Shown piece after piece: positions 1 to 9,469 of a DNA stretch of 64,000 nt. Positions within the stretch are counted from its first letter, which is position 1. Each line of letters opens with the position of its first letter. The notes below the pieces were generated by a model, which was not told the DNA's origin, ran no database searches, and saw only the letters and a list, made by a program, of their open reading frames with translations. The DNA is from Cupriavidus necator A5-1 (GTDB lineage: Bacteria; Pseudomonadota; Gammaproteobacteria; Burkholderiales; Burkholderiaceae). Made by a program: the position numbers and the translations under genes. The DNA is taken from the NCBI RefSeq assembly GCF_000744095.1, contig NZ_JQLI01000001.1, positions 248,001 to 312,000 on the forward strand. Direction: 5' to 3'.

Positions 1-1433
1 GTCACGCCAAGCATCGCGCCGACCGTCTCGGCGACGTTGGGCCGGTCTCCCGTGAGCATGGCCAGCCGCCGTATGCCCGCCTTGCGCAGCAAGCGCAACG
101 CGCGCGGGGTGTCCATGCGAATCAGGTCCACGAACTGCAGTGCCCCGACCAGCACGCCGTCGACCGTGACCAGCGAGACCGAGGCGCCTTCGTAGGCCGC
201 GCGTTGCAGCATGGCCTGGCACCAGGGCGGCCCGGCATCGCCGCCGCCGGTAAAGGCGGGCGATCCCACCGCCACCACGTGCTCGCCGACCCGCCCGGCA
301 ACGCCAGCACCGGCAGTCTCGGTCACGCCCGATGGCAGGTCCAGAGCCAGGCCTCGCTCGCGCGCCGCGGTTGTGATGGCCTCGGCGACGACATGGCCGG
401 AGGCCTGCGCCAGCGAAGCGGCGACGCGCAGCACGTCGGGCGCCGGCCATCCGGGCGCGCTCTCGATGGCCGCCAGGCGGGCCCTGCCGCCCGTCAGCGT
501 CCCGGTCTTGTCGAAGAAGAGGATGCTCGCCTGCGACAACCTCTCAAGCGCGCCGCCGCCTTTGACCAGCACGCCGCGGCCGGCGCAACGCGAGACCCCC
601 GACACGATCGCCACCGGCACGGCCAGGATCAGCGGACAGGGGGTGGCGACCACCAGCACCGCCAGCGCCCGCGAGAGCTCACCGCTGGCAAGCCAGGCAA
701 GCCCGGCGACGAGCAGGGTGACAGGCACCAGCCACAGTGCATAACGGTCGGCCAGCCGCGCCGCGGGCGGGCGCTCCGCGCGGGCGGTGCGCACCAGCCT
801 GGCGATGCCGGCGAAGGTGCTGTCCGCCGCGGTGGTCGCTGCCACCATCTCGAACGGGGTGCCGGCGTTCAGCACACTGCTGCGCACGGTCTCGCCAGGG
901 AGGCGCTGCCGTGGCAGCGACTCGCCAGTCAGGGCAGATTCGTCCAGCGTCGCCTGGCCCAGCAGTGCGCCGTCCACGGGCACGACTTCGCCATGACGGA
1001 CCAACAGCCGATCCCCCGGACTGACCACATCGAGGGATACCGCGCGCCATTCGCCGTCCTCTAAGCGGTTGGCCGACTGCGGGGCACGGCTGAGCAGGGC
1101 GGACATCTCCCGCTCGGAGCGGGCCTGCGCATAGTTCTCAATGGCCCTGCCGCTCTCGATCATCAGGGCCAATACGGCAGCCGCGAGGAATTCGCCAAGC
1201 GCCAGCGCCAGCCCGATCGCCAGAAGCGCCAAGACATCGACGCCCGCCTCCTTTCGGCGCAGCGACTGCACGATGGCGACGATCAGCGCGCCGGCGACGA
1301 CCAGTGCACCAGCCGCCCAGGCGAGCCTCGCGGCAACCGCTTCGCCGAAGGCAAAGAGCAGCAAGCCGCCCCCCAGCGTGCCGGCCGCGACTGGCAGCAA
1401 GCCGAGGTCGAACTTGCGAAACCCGACATGCAT
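1..1433 (-). CDS. Heavy-metal P1B-type ATPase, C-terminus beyond the left edge
   Basis: Inner-membrane ATP-driven metal exporter. About 477 residues are visible from an ATG at 1433 preceded by GGAGGCG. There is no N-terminal heavy-metal-associated domain; the protein starts directly with hydrophobic segments (residues about 10-95). The actuator motif TGES lies at about 169-172, the membrane metal-site motif TPCP at about 264-267, and the phosphorylation motif DKTGTLTGG at about 308-316. The hinge-type MLTGDRPNVAET near the edge shows the P-domain is entered. TPCP replaces the CPC of the Cu and Zn/Cd classes, so metal specificity cannot be assigned; P1B-4/5-like Co/Ni/Fe transport is possible. 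Met-rich proteins nearby suggest a metal-resistance context. Confidence 0.9.
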   Translation of the reverse strand, partial: MHVGFRKFDLGLLPVAAGTLGGGLLLFAFGEAVAARLAWAAGALVVAGALIVAIVQSLRRKEAGVDVLALLAIGLALALGEFLAAAVLALMIESGRAIENYAQARSEREMSALLSRAPQSANRLEDGEWRAVSLDVVSPGDRLLVRHGEVVPVDGALLGQATLDESALTGESLPRQRLPGETVRSSVLNAGTPFEMVAATTAADSTFAGIARLVRTARAERPPAARLADRYALWLVPVTLLVAGLAWLASGELSRALAVLVVATPCPLILAVPVAIVSGVSRCAGRGVLVKGGGALERLSQASILFFDKTGTLTGGRARLAAIESAPGWPAPDVLRVAASLAQASGHVVAEAITTAARERGLALDLPSGVTETAGAGVAGRVGEHVVAVGSPAFTGGGDAGPPWCQAMLQRAAYEGASVSLVTVDGVLVGALQFVDLIRMDTPRALRLLRKAGIRRLAMLTGDRPNVAETVGAMLGV

Positions 1434-1853
1434 GGCGAACTCGCCTCCCCCGCTGGCTCCGTTTGCCGGCCGACTCCTGTAGATGCCTTCAGATGATGGC
1501 AGATCCTGCCGCGCCAGCGGGCGGCGTAATCCAGGCTGCACGCCCAATCGGGCACTGTGCCTGGTAACAGGGATGTTAGCCCAACAGGCACAGGGCCGAT
1601 AACAGCCTTGGCCGTCGGCAGGCACAGCGGGCCCAGGCGTCGGTGGGATCGCGGTTGCTATGGTCCATGCTGCGCGACAGCTACTCCCTCGATGCGATTG
1701 ACGCGGCGACCGAGGCATAAGCGACGGCCTTCGTGGTGCAACGCGACCCTTACCTGTTGTACTGAACAAGCGCGCACGGCCGGACGGCAAGGGGCTGGCA
1801 GGTCTCCGGTCCGACGGGATTGTTCCGCACGCCAAACCTTACGGCTAGACCCA
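1434..1853. other. Intergenic stretch without a recognisable gene
   Basis: Between the ATPase start and the Met-rich fragment I see no gene with a credible start. A short plus-strand reading near 1660-1723 ends in DSYSLDAIDAATEA and a stop, which may be a remnant of a coding sequence, but I cannot name it. Confidence 0.4.
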
Positions 1854-2063
1854 TCATCCGCCTGGCGCCATCTTTCCACCCATCCCCGGACCCATGCCCG
1901 GACCCATGCCTTGGTCGTTGGCCATCGTCTGCATCATTTCCTGCATGAACGCCATGTGACTACCCGCCATATCTTGGCACATCTGCATTTGATTTGATGG
2001 GGCGTTTCCCTTGGCGACTCTTTTGCCAGGAGCCATACGAGCAGGGCCGCCCATTTTCATCAT
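1854..2063 (-). pseudogene. Met-rich protein, probable 5'-truncated fragment
   Basis: A 69-residue reading frame with 17 methionines, including HMAFMQEMMQTM and the repeats GMGPGMGPGMGG. Methionine-rich periplasmic proteins commonly bind copper, and a second one lies at 3087-3587. This one lacks a signal peptide. Its first codons directly abut the broken group II intron reverse transcriptase on the same strand (the RT stop overlaps the start region), so the original 5' half was probably replaced. AAAGGAC precedes the ATG, so expression cannot be excluded. Identification as a fragment is inference. Confidence 0.5.
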
Positions 2064-2606
2064 GTCCTTTGCATGCGCTTGGCGCTGGTCAGCCTCAGGA
2101 CCGCAAACCGTCCCTTACGTGTCTTCCCACAGCAATGCGTGAGTCCAAGGAAGTCGAAGGTCGGCGGCTTGCCCCCATTACGGCGTCGGCAATTCTGGCG
2201 CGCGAAGCGCCCGAACTCGATCAGCCGCGTTTTGCCCTCGTGCAGTTTCAAGCCGAAGCGAGCCATCCGCTCGGTCACCTCGCGCTGGAAACGCTCAGCG
2301 TCACCGATGTACTGGAACCCTGCGATCCAATCATCGGCATAGCGCACGATGACCACATCGCCTTCGGCATGCCGCGCACGCCACTGCTTCACCCACAGGT
2401 CGAACGCGTAATGGAGATAGATATTGGACAGCAGCGGGCTGATGGCTTCCGCCCTGAACTGTCCCCACCTCGCTCTGCGTCAACCTGCCGTCTTCCAGCA
2501 CACCAGCGTGCAGCCACTTCTTGATGAGCCGCACAACCCGTGTGTCCGCTACCCGGTGCTCGATGAATCTGACCAGCCAGTCGTGATCGATTGTGTCGTA
2601 AGCGCT
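2060..2606 (-). pseudogene. Group II intron reverse transcriptase/maturase remnant
   Basis: The catalytic YADD motif (RYADDWIAGFQ) and the following FDFLGLTH palm/thumb block are readable. Upstream, AYDTIDHDWLVRFIEHRV and RLIKKWLHAG belong to the same protein in another frame. A single extra base in the GTVQGGS(I)SPLLSN region (near 2440) breaks the frame. The N-terminus ends near 2606 and the maturase X and endonuclease domains are absent. It is a dead internal fragment of a retroelement, fused at both ends to unrelated DNA: the IS1634-like tail on one side and the Met-rich frame on the other. Confidence 0.8.
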
Positions 2607-2904
2607 TAAGCCGCTGCTCCATGACGATGAGGACCTGGCAACGCTGCGTGATCAACGTGCCAATCCGGTCATGCCGACGCCGCGCTCGGAGGGGGCTGAC
2701 GCCAAAGCCGCGCGCCACCGGACCGACGACGACCTGCCCGTGGATAGCCTGCAGACGCTGCTGCAGGACCTCGCCACGTTGACCTATAACGTCACCTCGA
2801 CCTCGGTCAACCCACAGACCAAGATCGTCATCACGACCCGTCCCACGCCGTTGCAGCGCAAAGCCTTTGCGCTGCTCGGCATCGACCCCGGCTGTTCCCA
2901 GTAG
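2604..2904 (+). pseudogene. IS1634-like transposase, C-terminal remnant
   Basis: About 100 codons remain of a DDE transposase tail. The frame reads LLHDDEDLATLRDQRANPV, then LQTLLQDLATLTYNVTS and TPLQRKAFALLGIDP before the stop. This C-terminal pattern (LATLT..., TPLQ..AF.LLG) is typical of IS1634-type transposases. The frame is closed upstream by TAA near 2600, where the group II intron fragment begins on the other strand, so the 5' part is missing. No terminal repeat was recognised. Confidence 0.55.
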
Positions 2905-3086
2905 CCAACCCCCTGCCGCTTGAAAATCTCTCGGCGCTTCAACAGGTTAGCTTGGTCTCCGAGTCAAACTTCGGTTTAGATAGGAGAAGGGACGGGTAAA
3001 CGTTCGGTTGTCCTGACTTCGAATCAGTAGCCTTGAGACTGACCGACGTCGTCGACTGGGGTAGAAAGGCCAATAGGAGAGGCAAG

Positions 3087-3587
3087 ATGAAGAAGGAACT
3101 CATAGGGGCAGCATTTTCCGCAATCATGCTTTGCGTAACTCCTGCGCTAGCTCAACAAAGTAAGCTTGCTGCCAAGAGTGCTCCAGCGAAACAGGAGCAA
3201 CCCAACGTCGCCGAGTTCGACAAGCAAGCGGCGCAGATTCAGGAAAACATGCGGAAGATGCAGGAGCAAATGGACAAAATCCGCCAAACGCAGGACCCGC
3301 AAGAGCGCCAGAAATTACTTCAGGAACACTGGACGGCCATGCAGAGCACGATGGGCATGATGCACGGCATGTGGGGGCCTGGGATGATGGGCGGGCACAT
3401 GATGGGCGGGCACATGAGGGGCGGCCCCATGATGGGGTGGGGACAGATGGGCGGCTACTATTCGAAGCTCACTCCTGAGCAGATGAAGCAGCGGCAGTAC
3501 ATGACGGACCAGTACATGGGCATGCAGCAGATGATGATGAACCACATGATGATGCACCAGAACTGGATGCAGCCGCGCCAACCTTGA
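3087..3587 (+). CDS. Methionine-rich periplasmic protein, probably copper-associated
   Basis: 166 residues. The ATG at 3087 follows AGGAGAGG at optimal spacing and gives a classic signal peptide (MKKELIGAAFSAIMLCVTPALA), so I chose it over an upstream in-frame ATG. The mature part has a predicted helical segment (residues about 45-85, rich in Gln, Lys and Met) followed by repeats of HMMGGHM and MMGWGQM, then MGMQQMMMNHMMMHQ. Met and His clusters of this kind bind Cu(I)/Ag(I) in periplasmic metal-handling proteins; the metal here is inferred. It may be exported alongside the P1B ATPase at the left edge, although remnants separate the two. Confidence 0.75.
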   Translation: MKKELIGAAFSAIMLCVTPALAQQSKLAAKSAPAKQEQPNVAEFDKQAAQIQENMRKMQEQMDKIRQTQDPQERQKLLQEHWTAMQSTMGMMHGMWGPGMMGGHMMGGHMRGGPMMGWGQMGGYYSKLTPEQMKQRQYMTDQYMGMQQMMMNHMMMHQNWMQPRQP

Positions 3588-3618
3588 GGACTGCCGCCGG
3601 CGATTACGCTTGCCTTTC

Positions 3619-3707
3619 TGCAAAGGACCGGCCGCCAGCATCTGGCCACTGACGCTTCGCTGAAGGTGCTGACCCATAGCAAGATCCCCGTGCTAGTCTA
3701 CCGCTAA
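3619..3707 (+). pseudogene. Universal stress protein (UspA) C-terminal remnant
   Basis: The last 29 codons of a UspA-type protein: LKVLTHSKIPVLVYR followed by TAA. The family ends in just this way (loss of frame would destroy it). Nothing recognisable of the ATP-binding N-terminus precedes it. A longer truncated UspA occurs at 52266-52559 with a similar end. Confidence 0.5.
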
Positions 3708-3858
3708 AGCGATGGCATCGAGACACGTCCGCCGTTTGCTCCAAGAAGACGGCATCTCGCTGAGCACCCATCCAATGGATGGTGCGCCACGGCTGGATGA
3801 CGAGCCGATACGGGAAGCGGCCGCTTGCACCGAACGAGAAGGGCTAGGAGAAGCGACA

Positions 3859-4284
3859 ATGGAACTGCTCGTGGAACAAGTGGAAGTCTGGGTGGCGAGC
3901 ATTCCGGACAAGCCCGGCGGCCTGGCCGCGATCTTGACGACCCTGCGCGATGTGGGGGCCGACCTGCAATTCATCATTGCACGGCGCTGACCAGACAGGC
4001 CTGGCGAAGGCCTCGTGTTTGTCACACCGCTGCAGGGGGATCGGGAAATGGTGGCGGCGGCCGTGGCAGGATTCAATATCGCGCAGAAGCAGCACTGTGT
4101 TCGCGTCCTGGGCAGCAATCAGCCGGGGCTTGCCGTTGCAATGACCGAGGACCTAACCGAAGCGGGGATCAACCTCCGTGGCTTTTCAGCGGCGGTGATC
4201 GGTACGCAATTTGTCGCGTACGTGCCCGTCGACTCGCAGGCAGAGGCGGACCGGGCAGGGGACGTCCTCAACGCCGTTGTTTGA
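3859..4284 (+). pseudogene. Two-part ACT-domain protein interrupted by an in-frame TGA
   Basis: The ATG at 3859 follows AGGAGAAGCG. The frame reads VWVASIPDKPGGLAAILTT, an ACT-type ligand-binding start, then meets TGA at 3988-3990. It continues in the same frame to 4284 with VFVTPLQGDREMVAAA and a second ACT-like half (VRVLGSNQPGLAVAMTED). Both halves stay in frame, so one codon change separates this from an intact 141-residue regulator-like protein. I call it a nonsense pseudogene; a base-calling error at one position is the alternative. No frameshift is needed. Confidence 0.7.
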
Positions 4285-4436
4285 AGGAGCGCGTTCACAC
4301 ATGACGCGCTCGCGAGAGGTATCGAGAGGCGTCGCGTGCCCGGTTCGCGCGACGTGCACAACGCCTCGGATTCGCTTGGCGAACGCCCCGCGCGACAGAC
4401 CAGATTGTCGCCTGCTCTCATTCAGCGCCTACTTGG

Positions 4437-4457
4437 TCTGGGGCCCGAGGCCCCAGA
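4437..4457. other. Perfect 9-bp hairpin
   Basis: TCTGGGGCC-CGA-GGCCCCAGA is a perfect inverted repeat with a 3-nt loop, in the gap between the ACT pseudogene (plus) and the YkgJ gene (minus). No T-tract follows on either strand, so intrinsic termination is uncertain. Confidence 0.4.
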
Positions 4458-4569
4458 TACCACCGGCATTGCCGGCAGCCAGCGTTGGCTCTGTTGCGCA
4501 ATGCGCGCCTTACGATAGCGAATTGCCTGCGCCCCGTTGTTGCCTACCGCCTGTGGCCTCTTGCCTCAG

Positions 4570-4917
4570 TCAGACCAGCACGTGACGTGTCTCTAGAAAG
4601 AAGCGCTGAATCTGTTGTTCAATGTCCGGATCGATCATTTTGTCCGGCCGGTTTCCGTTCGGGCAGGCAAGCCTTGGGGTCGTTCCAAACAAGCGACAAA
4701 TCAACGGGCGCTCCGAATACACGCTGCATCCCTTGGTATCAAGATGAGGGCAACTTAGGTTTGCCAGCGCAGTTTCGTGCTCGGCATCGCTCTTGACAGG
4801 AAGCCTCGACATTTCCTCCGTTGAGGTTGTCACAGGACCACAACAGTCATGACACCCGGGGGTGCACGCGAATGTGGGAATTCGTGAGCGAAGAAATCTG
4901 ATCTTTTGACTATTCAT
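4570..4917 (-). CDS. YkgJ-family cysteine-cluster protein (Zn/Fe-chelating type)
   Basis: 115 residues. The cysteine pattern CTPGCHDCCG near the N-terminus and CPHL...GCSVYSERPLICRLFG in the middle is diagnostic of the YkgJ/CxxCxxCC family, whose members are predicted to chelate zinc or iron; no enzyme activity is established. The ATG at 4917 begins MNSQKIRFLRSRIP. It is the last gene of a leftward block following the sigma-factor pair, with a gap of 63 bp. Complete by length for a short family member. Confidence 0.8.
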   Translation of the reverse strand: MNSQKIRFLRSRIPTFACTPGCHDCCGPVTTSTEEMSRLPVKSDAEHETALANLSCPHLDTKGCSVYSERPLICRLFGTTPRLACPNGNRPDKMIDPDIEQQIQRFFLETRHVLV

Positions 4918-4980
4918 TGGTGCAGGTATCAGGCAGTCGGTCAGGAGCGAGCCGAGGTAGCGAAAGGTTCGCGCACGAGT

Positions 4981-5148
4981 TCAACTACCGTTCCCCCGCG
5001 GTAGTCCGAGGAATTCCGACGCCTCTTGCATAGCGCTCTCGGCCAGCTCACGGGCTTCCTCGCCTCCGCCGGGCGTCATCCGGCCGACCAGTGCCGCGTA
5101 GAGCAAGTGGATCAGGTCCACGGCACGGTGATACTGGTCGTCGTTCAT
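4981..5148 (-). CDS. Small protein translationally coupled to the sigma factor
   Basis: 55 residues beginning [20 protein letters not shown] and ending [11 protein letters not shown]. Its ATG overlaps the sigma-factor stop as ATGA (5145-5148), a strong sign of a real coupled gene. The composition is acidic/helical with no membrane segment or cysteine. I do not recognise the family. Co-translation suggests a job linked to the sigma factor, such as an anti-sigma or accessory role, but that is only inference from position. Confidence 0.6.
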   Translation of the reverse strand: MNDDQYHRAVDLIHLLYAALVGRMTPGGGEEARELAESAMQEASEFLGLPRGNGS

Positions 5149-7004
5149 ATCTTTCTCTCTACGAAGCCATCGAGCCGTGTCGTCAGCTCAGGTTTGCGCA
5201 ACTTTCGCAATGCCTGGGATTCCAGTTGGCGGATGCGCTCGCGCGTCAGGCCGAACTGCGCGCCGATTTCATCCAGCGTGTAGTCGGTCTGCAGCCCTAC
5301 GCCAAAGCGCATGCGCAAGATTTTTGCCTCGCGCGGGGTTAGCGTTGCCAGGACAGCTTCCATTTCCTGCTGGAGTGCCGCTTGGGTCGCCGCGTCCACT
5401 GGGGATATCGTGTCCTCGTCGGCCAAGGTGTCTCCCAGTAGCGCATCCCCGCTTTCCCCCAATGGCGTCTCCAGCGAGATCGGCTGCTTGACGAGATTCA
5501 GGATGGATTTGATCTGTTTCTCGCTCATCGCCAAACGGGCAGCCAACATGGACGGCGTTGGCATGGCGCCAGTTTCCCTGAAGATCTCGCGTGAATGCCG
5601 GTTGATCTTGCCCATGGCCTCCACAAGATGCATCGGTATACGAATGGAGGGCGCCTTATCGGCGATGGCACGTATGACCGCCTGCCGAACCCACCAGGTG
5701 GCGTAGGTTGAGAACTTGTAGCCGCGCCGGTAATCGAATTTGTCTACGGCGCGCATGAGTCCAATATTTCCCTCTTGGATGAGATCCGGCAACGGCAAGC
5801 CACGATTCTGGTATTTTTTGGCGATGGAGACCACCAGTCGGAGGTTGGCCCCGATCATCTCGGACCGGGCTTGCAGGGCTTTCGTCTTCGCCTTCGCGGC
5901 TCGTTTGGCGGTTTCCCTCAGATCCCCCAGCGGCATCGCGGCGCGGGCCTCCAGGGCACGCAACTGTTGCTGAAGCGCTCGCACTTCAGGCGTCCATCTG
6001 ATCAGGTGAGCGCGGATGGCGGAGTTCTCGGCCGCGAGCGCTTTCATCCAGTCTAGATTTGCGGCTTGATCCCTGATTCCTTCTAGAAACACTTCGCGCG
6101 CGATGCCACATTTGTCGATCAGGATCTCGGCGATGTGGCACTCCGTTTGACGAACCTCCCCGATCAACGCTTCAAGGATCTGCGTGAGGATCGCAATGGT
6201 GGGCGGGCTAAAGCGGAATGCTCCAAGCTCAGATTGGAGGGTGGCCAGCACCCTGACATATTGGGTGTGGTCGGGTCTTGGGCAGCACGCGATGCTAGCA
6301 AGCGCATCGGCCTGACACCGGATCGCTGCAAACCTTCCAAAGGCAATGTCCCGCCAGCGCAGTGATTCGCTATCAGAAGACGTCGTCGGCACAGGATTGC
6401 CATCGTCGAACCCCGTGTCGTCATCCTCCAGTTCCGCTGCGGTCTGCACCTGCGCTTCTGGTTGCAGGCTACCGCCTGCCTCAGCTTGCGGCTCCACAAT
6501 GTGGTCGACCAGATCATCAAATGCCATCTCATCGCAGGCAACCCGGTCGGCCATTGCCAGGAGTTCGGAAACCACGACTGGGCAAGCCACCATCGCCGCC
6601 ATCATTTCCGCCAATGCGTCTTCGATACGCCGGGCGATGGCCACCTCCTCCTCGCGCGTCAGGAGAGCGATCGCGCCGATCTCTCGCAAGTACATCTGCG
6701 TGGGATCCGTCGTGCGAGTCAATCGACCGTCGCTCTGCGTGATGGCCGCGGCGGCTTCCTCTGCGACATCCTCCTCGTTTGCGGATGGTGCGGCATCCTG
6801 AGTCAGCCATGCCGGAGCTTCTGCTGGCGCTCGGTCGACGACTTCGATGCCGAGATCGGCCAACATCGCTAGCGTCCGGTCGATGGCACCTGATGTTTCG
6901 TCGCAATCCGGAAGCTGATCGCTCAGCTCACCACGCGTCAGGAAACCGCGCTCTTTGCCAAGGGCGATTAGCGCAAGCAGGCTTGTACGTAGGTTCTCGC
7001 TCAT
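5145..7004 (-). CDS. RpoD-like (group 1/2) sigma-70 factor
   Basis: Directs RNA polymerase to promoters. With ATG at 7004 the protein is 619 residues, close to E. coli RpoD (613). Region 1.1-like start [20 protein letters not shown]; region 1.2 with [11 protein letters not shown] (about 100); a long acidic non-conserved region; region 2 ([20 protein letters not shown], then [15 protein letters not shown]) from about residue 380; region 4 HTH with [18 protein letters not shown] near the C-terminus. A longer in-frame start at 7208 exists but would overlap the DUF1275 gene and lacks family homology, so I reject it. Probably a paralogue of the housekeeping sigma factor, given its accessory setting. 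Confidence 0.9.
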   Translation of the reverse strand: MSENLRTSLLALIALGKERGFLTRGELSDQLPDCDETSGAIDRTLAMLADLGIEVVDRAPAEAPAWLTQDAAPSANEEDVAEEAAAAITQSDGRLTRTTDPTQMYLREIGAIALLTREEEVAIARRIEDALAEMMAAMVACPVVVSELLAMADRVACDEMAFDDLVDHIVEPQAEAGGSLQPEAQVQTAAELEDDDTGFDDGNPVPTTSSDSESLRWRDIAFGRFAAIRCQADALASIACCPRPDHTQYVRVLATLQSELGAFRFSPPTIAILTQILEALIGEVRQTECHIAEILIDKCGIAREVFLEGIRDQAANLDWMKALAAENSAIRAHLIRWTPEVRALQQQLRALEARAAMPLGDLRETAKRAAKAKTKALQARSEMIGANLRLVVSIAKKYQNRGLPLPDLIQEGNIGLMRAVDKFDYRRGYKFSTYATWWVRQAVIRAIADKAPSIRIPMHLVEAMGKINRHSREIFRETGAMPTPSMLAARLAMSEKQIKSILNLVKQPISLETPLGESGDALLGDTLADEDTISPVDAATQAALQQEMEAVLATLTPREAKILRMRFGVGLQTDYTLDEIGAQFGLTRERIRQLESQALRKLRKPELTTRLDGFVERKI

Positions 7005-7146
7005 TTCATCCGCGCTCACGCGCGATCCCGCGTCTCGCTCCCGCGTGAGGCGTTCGCAAAGCGCATCATTTCTGCCCCCGGCGACAGCCAGACCCATGAC
7101 TTCGCTGTGGGACTGGCCGATGGCTGCGCCTGATCGGGCCGTCGTT

Positions 7147-8316
7147 TCATCTGCTTCCCCGCCCGGGCAGATGTTGCACGAGCCAGATAATTGCCGACAC
7201 CGCCGCAATGGCCCAGAGCGTCACGATCACCAGCGCCGCAACGTGGCTGACGGGGTGGCTGGCCGATGCTGCGGCTGCCGCGGCCGCCGCGCGATGCTCG
7301 CGCATCACCTCGACCGGAATCCATCGTATTGCCACCAACAAGCCGAGAGGCACCACCACCACGTCGTCCAGATAGCCGAGCAATGGAATGAAATCCGGAA
7401 TCAGGTCAATGGGCGACAAGGCATAGGCGGCGACCAGCAAGGCCAGCGCTTTCGCATACCATGGCGTGCGAGGATCTTGCGCGGCCAGCCACACCGCATG
7501 CGCATCTTCCTTGACTGCGCGAGCCCAACGCCGCGAGCGTGCGGCCAAATGAGGCAAAAGGTCCCGGCGCCACAAGTGCAGACGCACATCGTCGAGCACA
7601 GGGACTGCCGCGAGGGCGAGCAGCAGGGTTGCCAGCACGAGCGTGGCGCTGAACCCGACGTGCTTGAACCCCAGGGCGCCAATGACGCCGCCGGCGAAGA
7701 ACAATGCGACGAGCGTGATGAGTACCCGTAGTTTGTGTCGATTGGCGAGCACCGGTGGCTTGCTCGAGTCGGCTCTGGACAAATTCCAATAAAACAGCTT
7801 GCCCAGTTCTATGCCGATGTCCGTGACCATGCCGGTCACGTGCGTGGTGCGGATTTCGGCGTTCGACAGCTTGGTGATCATGGCATTTTGTAAGCCCATG
7901 ATGAAACAGAGCACCATGACCGTTGCCGGCACGAACAGCCATTCGTGGCGCTCGAGATTGCTTCCAAGCAGGCCAAAACATACCAACAGCGCGGCTTCCA
8001 GCATGAGCGGCAATGCGTATTCGCTATGCAGGTGCTCGCGCCGACCCCAGTTAATCAGCACCGCTGAGCAGGCGGCGCCCGCCAGAAACGACAGCAGCGC
8101 CCCCAGGCCGTCCAGCATCAGCCAGAAACTGCCAAGCGCCAGGTTGTCGGCCATGGCGGACACAATCCCCGACATGTGCGAGGTGTACTGCTGCACGGCC
8201 AGGAAACCGCCCGCGTTAGTCGCTCCGGCCACAAAGGCCAGGTAGCAGGCCAGTTGCCAATTGCTGTCGGGACTGCGCACCTTCCCAGTCAGCTTACGCA
8301 AGTACAGGATGGGCAT
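7147..8316 (-). CDS. DUF1275 (YoaK-type) membrane protein fused to DUF1232
   Basis: 389 residues. The N-terminal 230 residues form a six-helix YoaK/DUF1275 membrane domain ([20 protein letters not shown], then [20 protein letters not shown] and THVTG). The C-terminal part holds a DUF1232/YkvA motif: [20 protein letters not shown] at about 305-325. A final hydrophobic segment precedes the C-terminus. Neither domain has a proven biochemical function; DUF1275 proteins are multi-pass membrane proteins. The fusion is less common than either domain alone. It sits between the sigma factor and the aminopropyltransferase-like gene, all leftward. Confidence 0.85.
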   Translation of the reverse strand: MPILYLRKLTGKVRSPDSNWQLACYLAFVAGATNAGGFLAVQQYTSHMSGIVSAMADNLALGSFWLMLDGLGALLSFLAGAACSAVLINWGRREHLHSEYALPLMLEAALLVCFGLLGSNLERHEWLFVPATVMVLCFIMGLQNAMITKLSNAEIRTTHVTGMVTDIGIELGKLFYWNLSRADSSKPPVLANRHKLRVLITLVALFFAGGVIGALGFKHVGFSATLVLATLLLALAAVPVLDDVRLHLWRRDLLPHLAARSRRWARAVKEDAHAVWLAAQDPRTPWYAKALALLVAAYALSPIDLIPDFIPLLGYLDDVVVVPLGLLVAIRWIPVEVMREHRAAAAAAAASASHPVSHVAALVIVTLWAIAAVSAIIWLVQHLPGRGSR

Positions 8317-8358
8317 GGTTGTATTGGTGAGGAGGCCTGCACGCGGGGAAGGGGCTTT

Positions 8359-9219
8359 TCAATACCGGAGCCTTGCCAGCTTGGGCCAGGCGGCACGATC
8401 CGATGCAAGGCGCTCGCCGCGTTTCAGACGGCGAGCGGCTGCAGTCAGGTTCAGCGAATGCGCCGTTTCCAGGATGCGCGCCCGCGCCATTAGTGCTTCC
8501 AGAGCGGGCAGCTTGTGTGCCCCTTTCCAGGCGAACAGTGTGTAGTTGGCACTGTCTTCGGAAAGAGAAATCGACATTGATTTGCCGAACACGGCGCTGA
8601 CTTCCTCCAGATAGAACGGGATATCGGGATCGCTTTCGAGAAAATTGGCGACCAGCACACCGGTATCGGCCAAGCGTGCATGACAGGCGGCATAGAAGTC
8701 TGCTGTGCCAAGCTGAACCGGCATGCCATCAGCCAGGAACCCGTCCACCAGGATCACGTCCGGTCGCGCATTCTGGTTCGCGACATATTCGGCGCCATCC
8801 GCGCAAACCACCTCGAGTCGTTCGTCGTCCGGCGGGATCTGGAACTGCTCGCGCAAGGCGATGACCGCCGGATTGATTTCAATTGCCACAACCTTGGTGT
8901 TGGGTAGATGCCGGTAGCAGTATTTGGCAAGTGAACCGCCACCCAAGCCGATCATCGAGATTCTGGTTGGAGTCGGGTGCAACAGCAGGAAACCCATCAT
9001 CGTCCTGGTGTAACCCAGCACGAGCTTGTCGGGATCCTTGCGCGACATGAAGCTTTGGGTGGCCAGTGCGTCGAAATGCAGCGACAGGGCGTGCTGGGTT
9101 TCCAACACCTGGGGCGTACCGTCACTGGTTGCCTCGGCCAGAAATTTCAGATAGGCCTCGAACGAGGAGCGGTCCGCGTGCATCTGTCCGTTTCCATTAG
9201 AGAGACTTGGGGAGCGCAT
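8359..9219 (-). CDS. Spermidine synthase-like (aminopropyltransferase fold) protein
   Basis: 286 residues from ATG at 9219; an internal ATG at 9183 is an equally possible start. The Rossmann-type nucleoside-binding motif MIGLGGGSLAKYCYR, acidic EINPAV and the downstream VILVDGFLADGMP follow the spermidine-synthase/SpeE fold order. The family includes polyamine aminopropyltransferases and many uncharacterised methyltransferase-like proteins, so the substrate is not assigned. The start overlaps the end of the HPr-like gene (9197), suggesting co-translation. The C-terminal extension is Arg/Leu rich. Confidence 0.75.
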   Translation of the reverse strand: MRSPSLSNGNGQMHADRSSFEAYLKFLAEATSDGTPQVLETQHALSLHFDALATQSFMSRKDPDKLVLGYTRTMMGFLLLHPTPTRISMIGLGGGSLAKYCYRHLPNTKVVAIEINPAVIALREQFQIPPDDERLEVVCADGAEYVANQNARPDVILVDGFLADGMPVQLGTADFYAACHARLADTGVLVANFLESDPDIPFYLEEVSAVFGKSMSISLSEDSANYTLFAWKGAHKLPALEALMARARILETAHSLNLTAAARRLKRGERLASDRAAWPKLARLRY

Positions 9220-9469
9220 CCCCCCTCAACAAGGCCGCGATGGTAACGACAGCGGCGGCCTCGTCCACGCCGTCCGCCTGGATGCGTACATGCGTTCCCG
9301 CCCGTGCGGACAGCCGCATGACCTCCATCACGTTCTTGGCGCTTGCGACCCAGGGGCTGCAAATGAGCAGGATCTCGCACTCAAACTGATTAGCAGTGAA
9401 CGCCAATCGCGCGGAATTCCGTCCCTGAAACCCGTTCTTGGCGGTCACCTCTATGGTCACTTCTACCAC
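9197..9469 (-). CDS. HPr-fold protein lacking both HPr phosphorylation sites
   Basis: 90 residues from a GTG at 9469 (GAGGGCACA upstream). Numbered from that start, the active-site His15 of PTS HPr is Gln15 (KNGFQGRNSARL) and regulatory Ser46 is Asn46 (ASAKNVMEVMRL). The rest of the fold pattern, including RAGTHVRIQADG and EAAAVVTIAALL, is retained. Exact register at both positions supports the start and the family. It cannot carry PTS phosphate, so a regulatory or scaffold role is inferred, recalling Bacillus Crh, which also has Gln15. A TTG at 9499 is an alternative longer start. It overlaps the downstream aminopropyltransferase-like gene. Confidence 0.75.
   Translation of the reverse strand: MVEVTIEVTAKNGFQGRNSARLAFTANQFECEILLICSPWVASAKNVMEVMRLSARAGTHVRIQADGVDEAAAVVTIAALLRGDALPKSL

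Noticed and set aside
204..1064. Long plus-strand frames opposite the ATPase
   Set aside because: They mirror the coding frame of a clear P1B ATPase; no RBS and no family.
7016..7208. Sigma-factor start at 7208
   Set aside because: It would overlap the DUF1275-DUF1232 gene (end 7147) and adds 68 residues without family similarity; 7004 gives the normal length.
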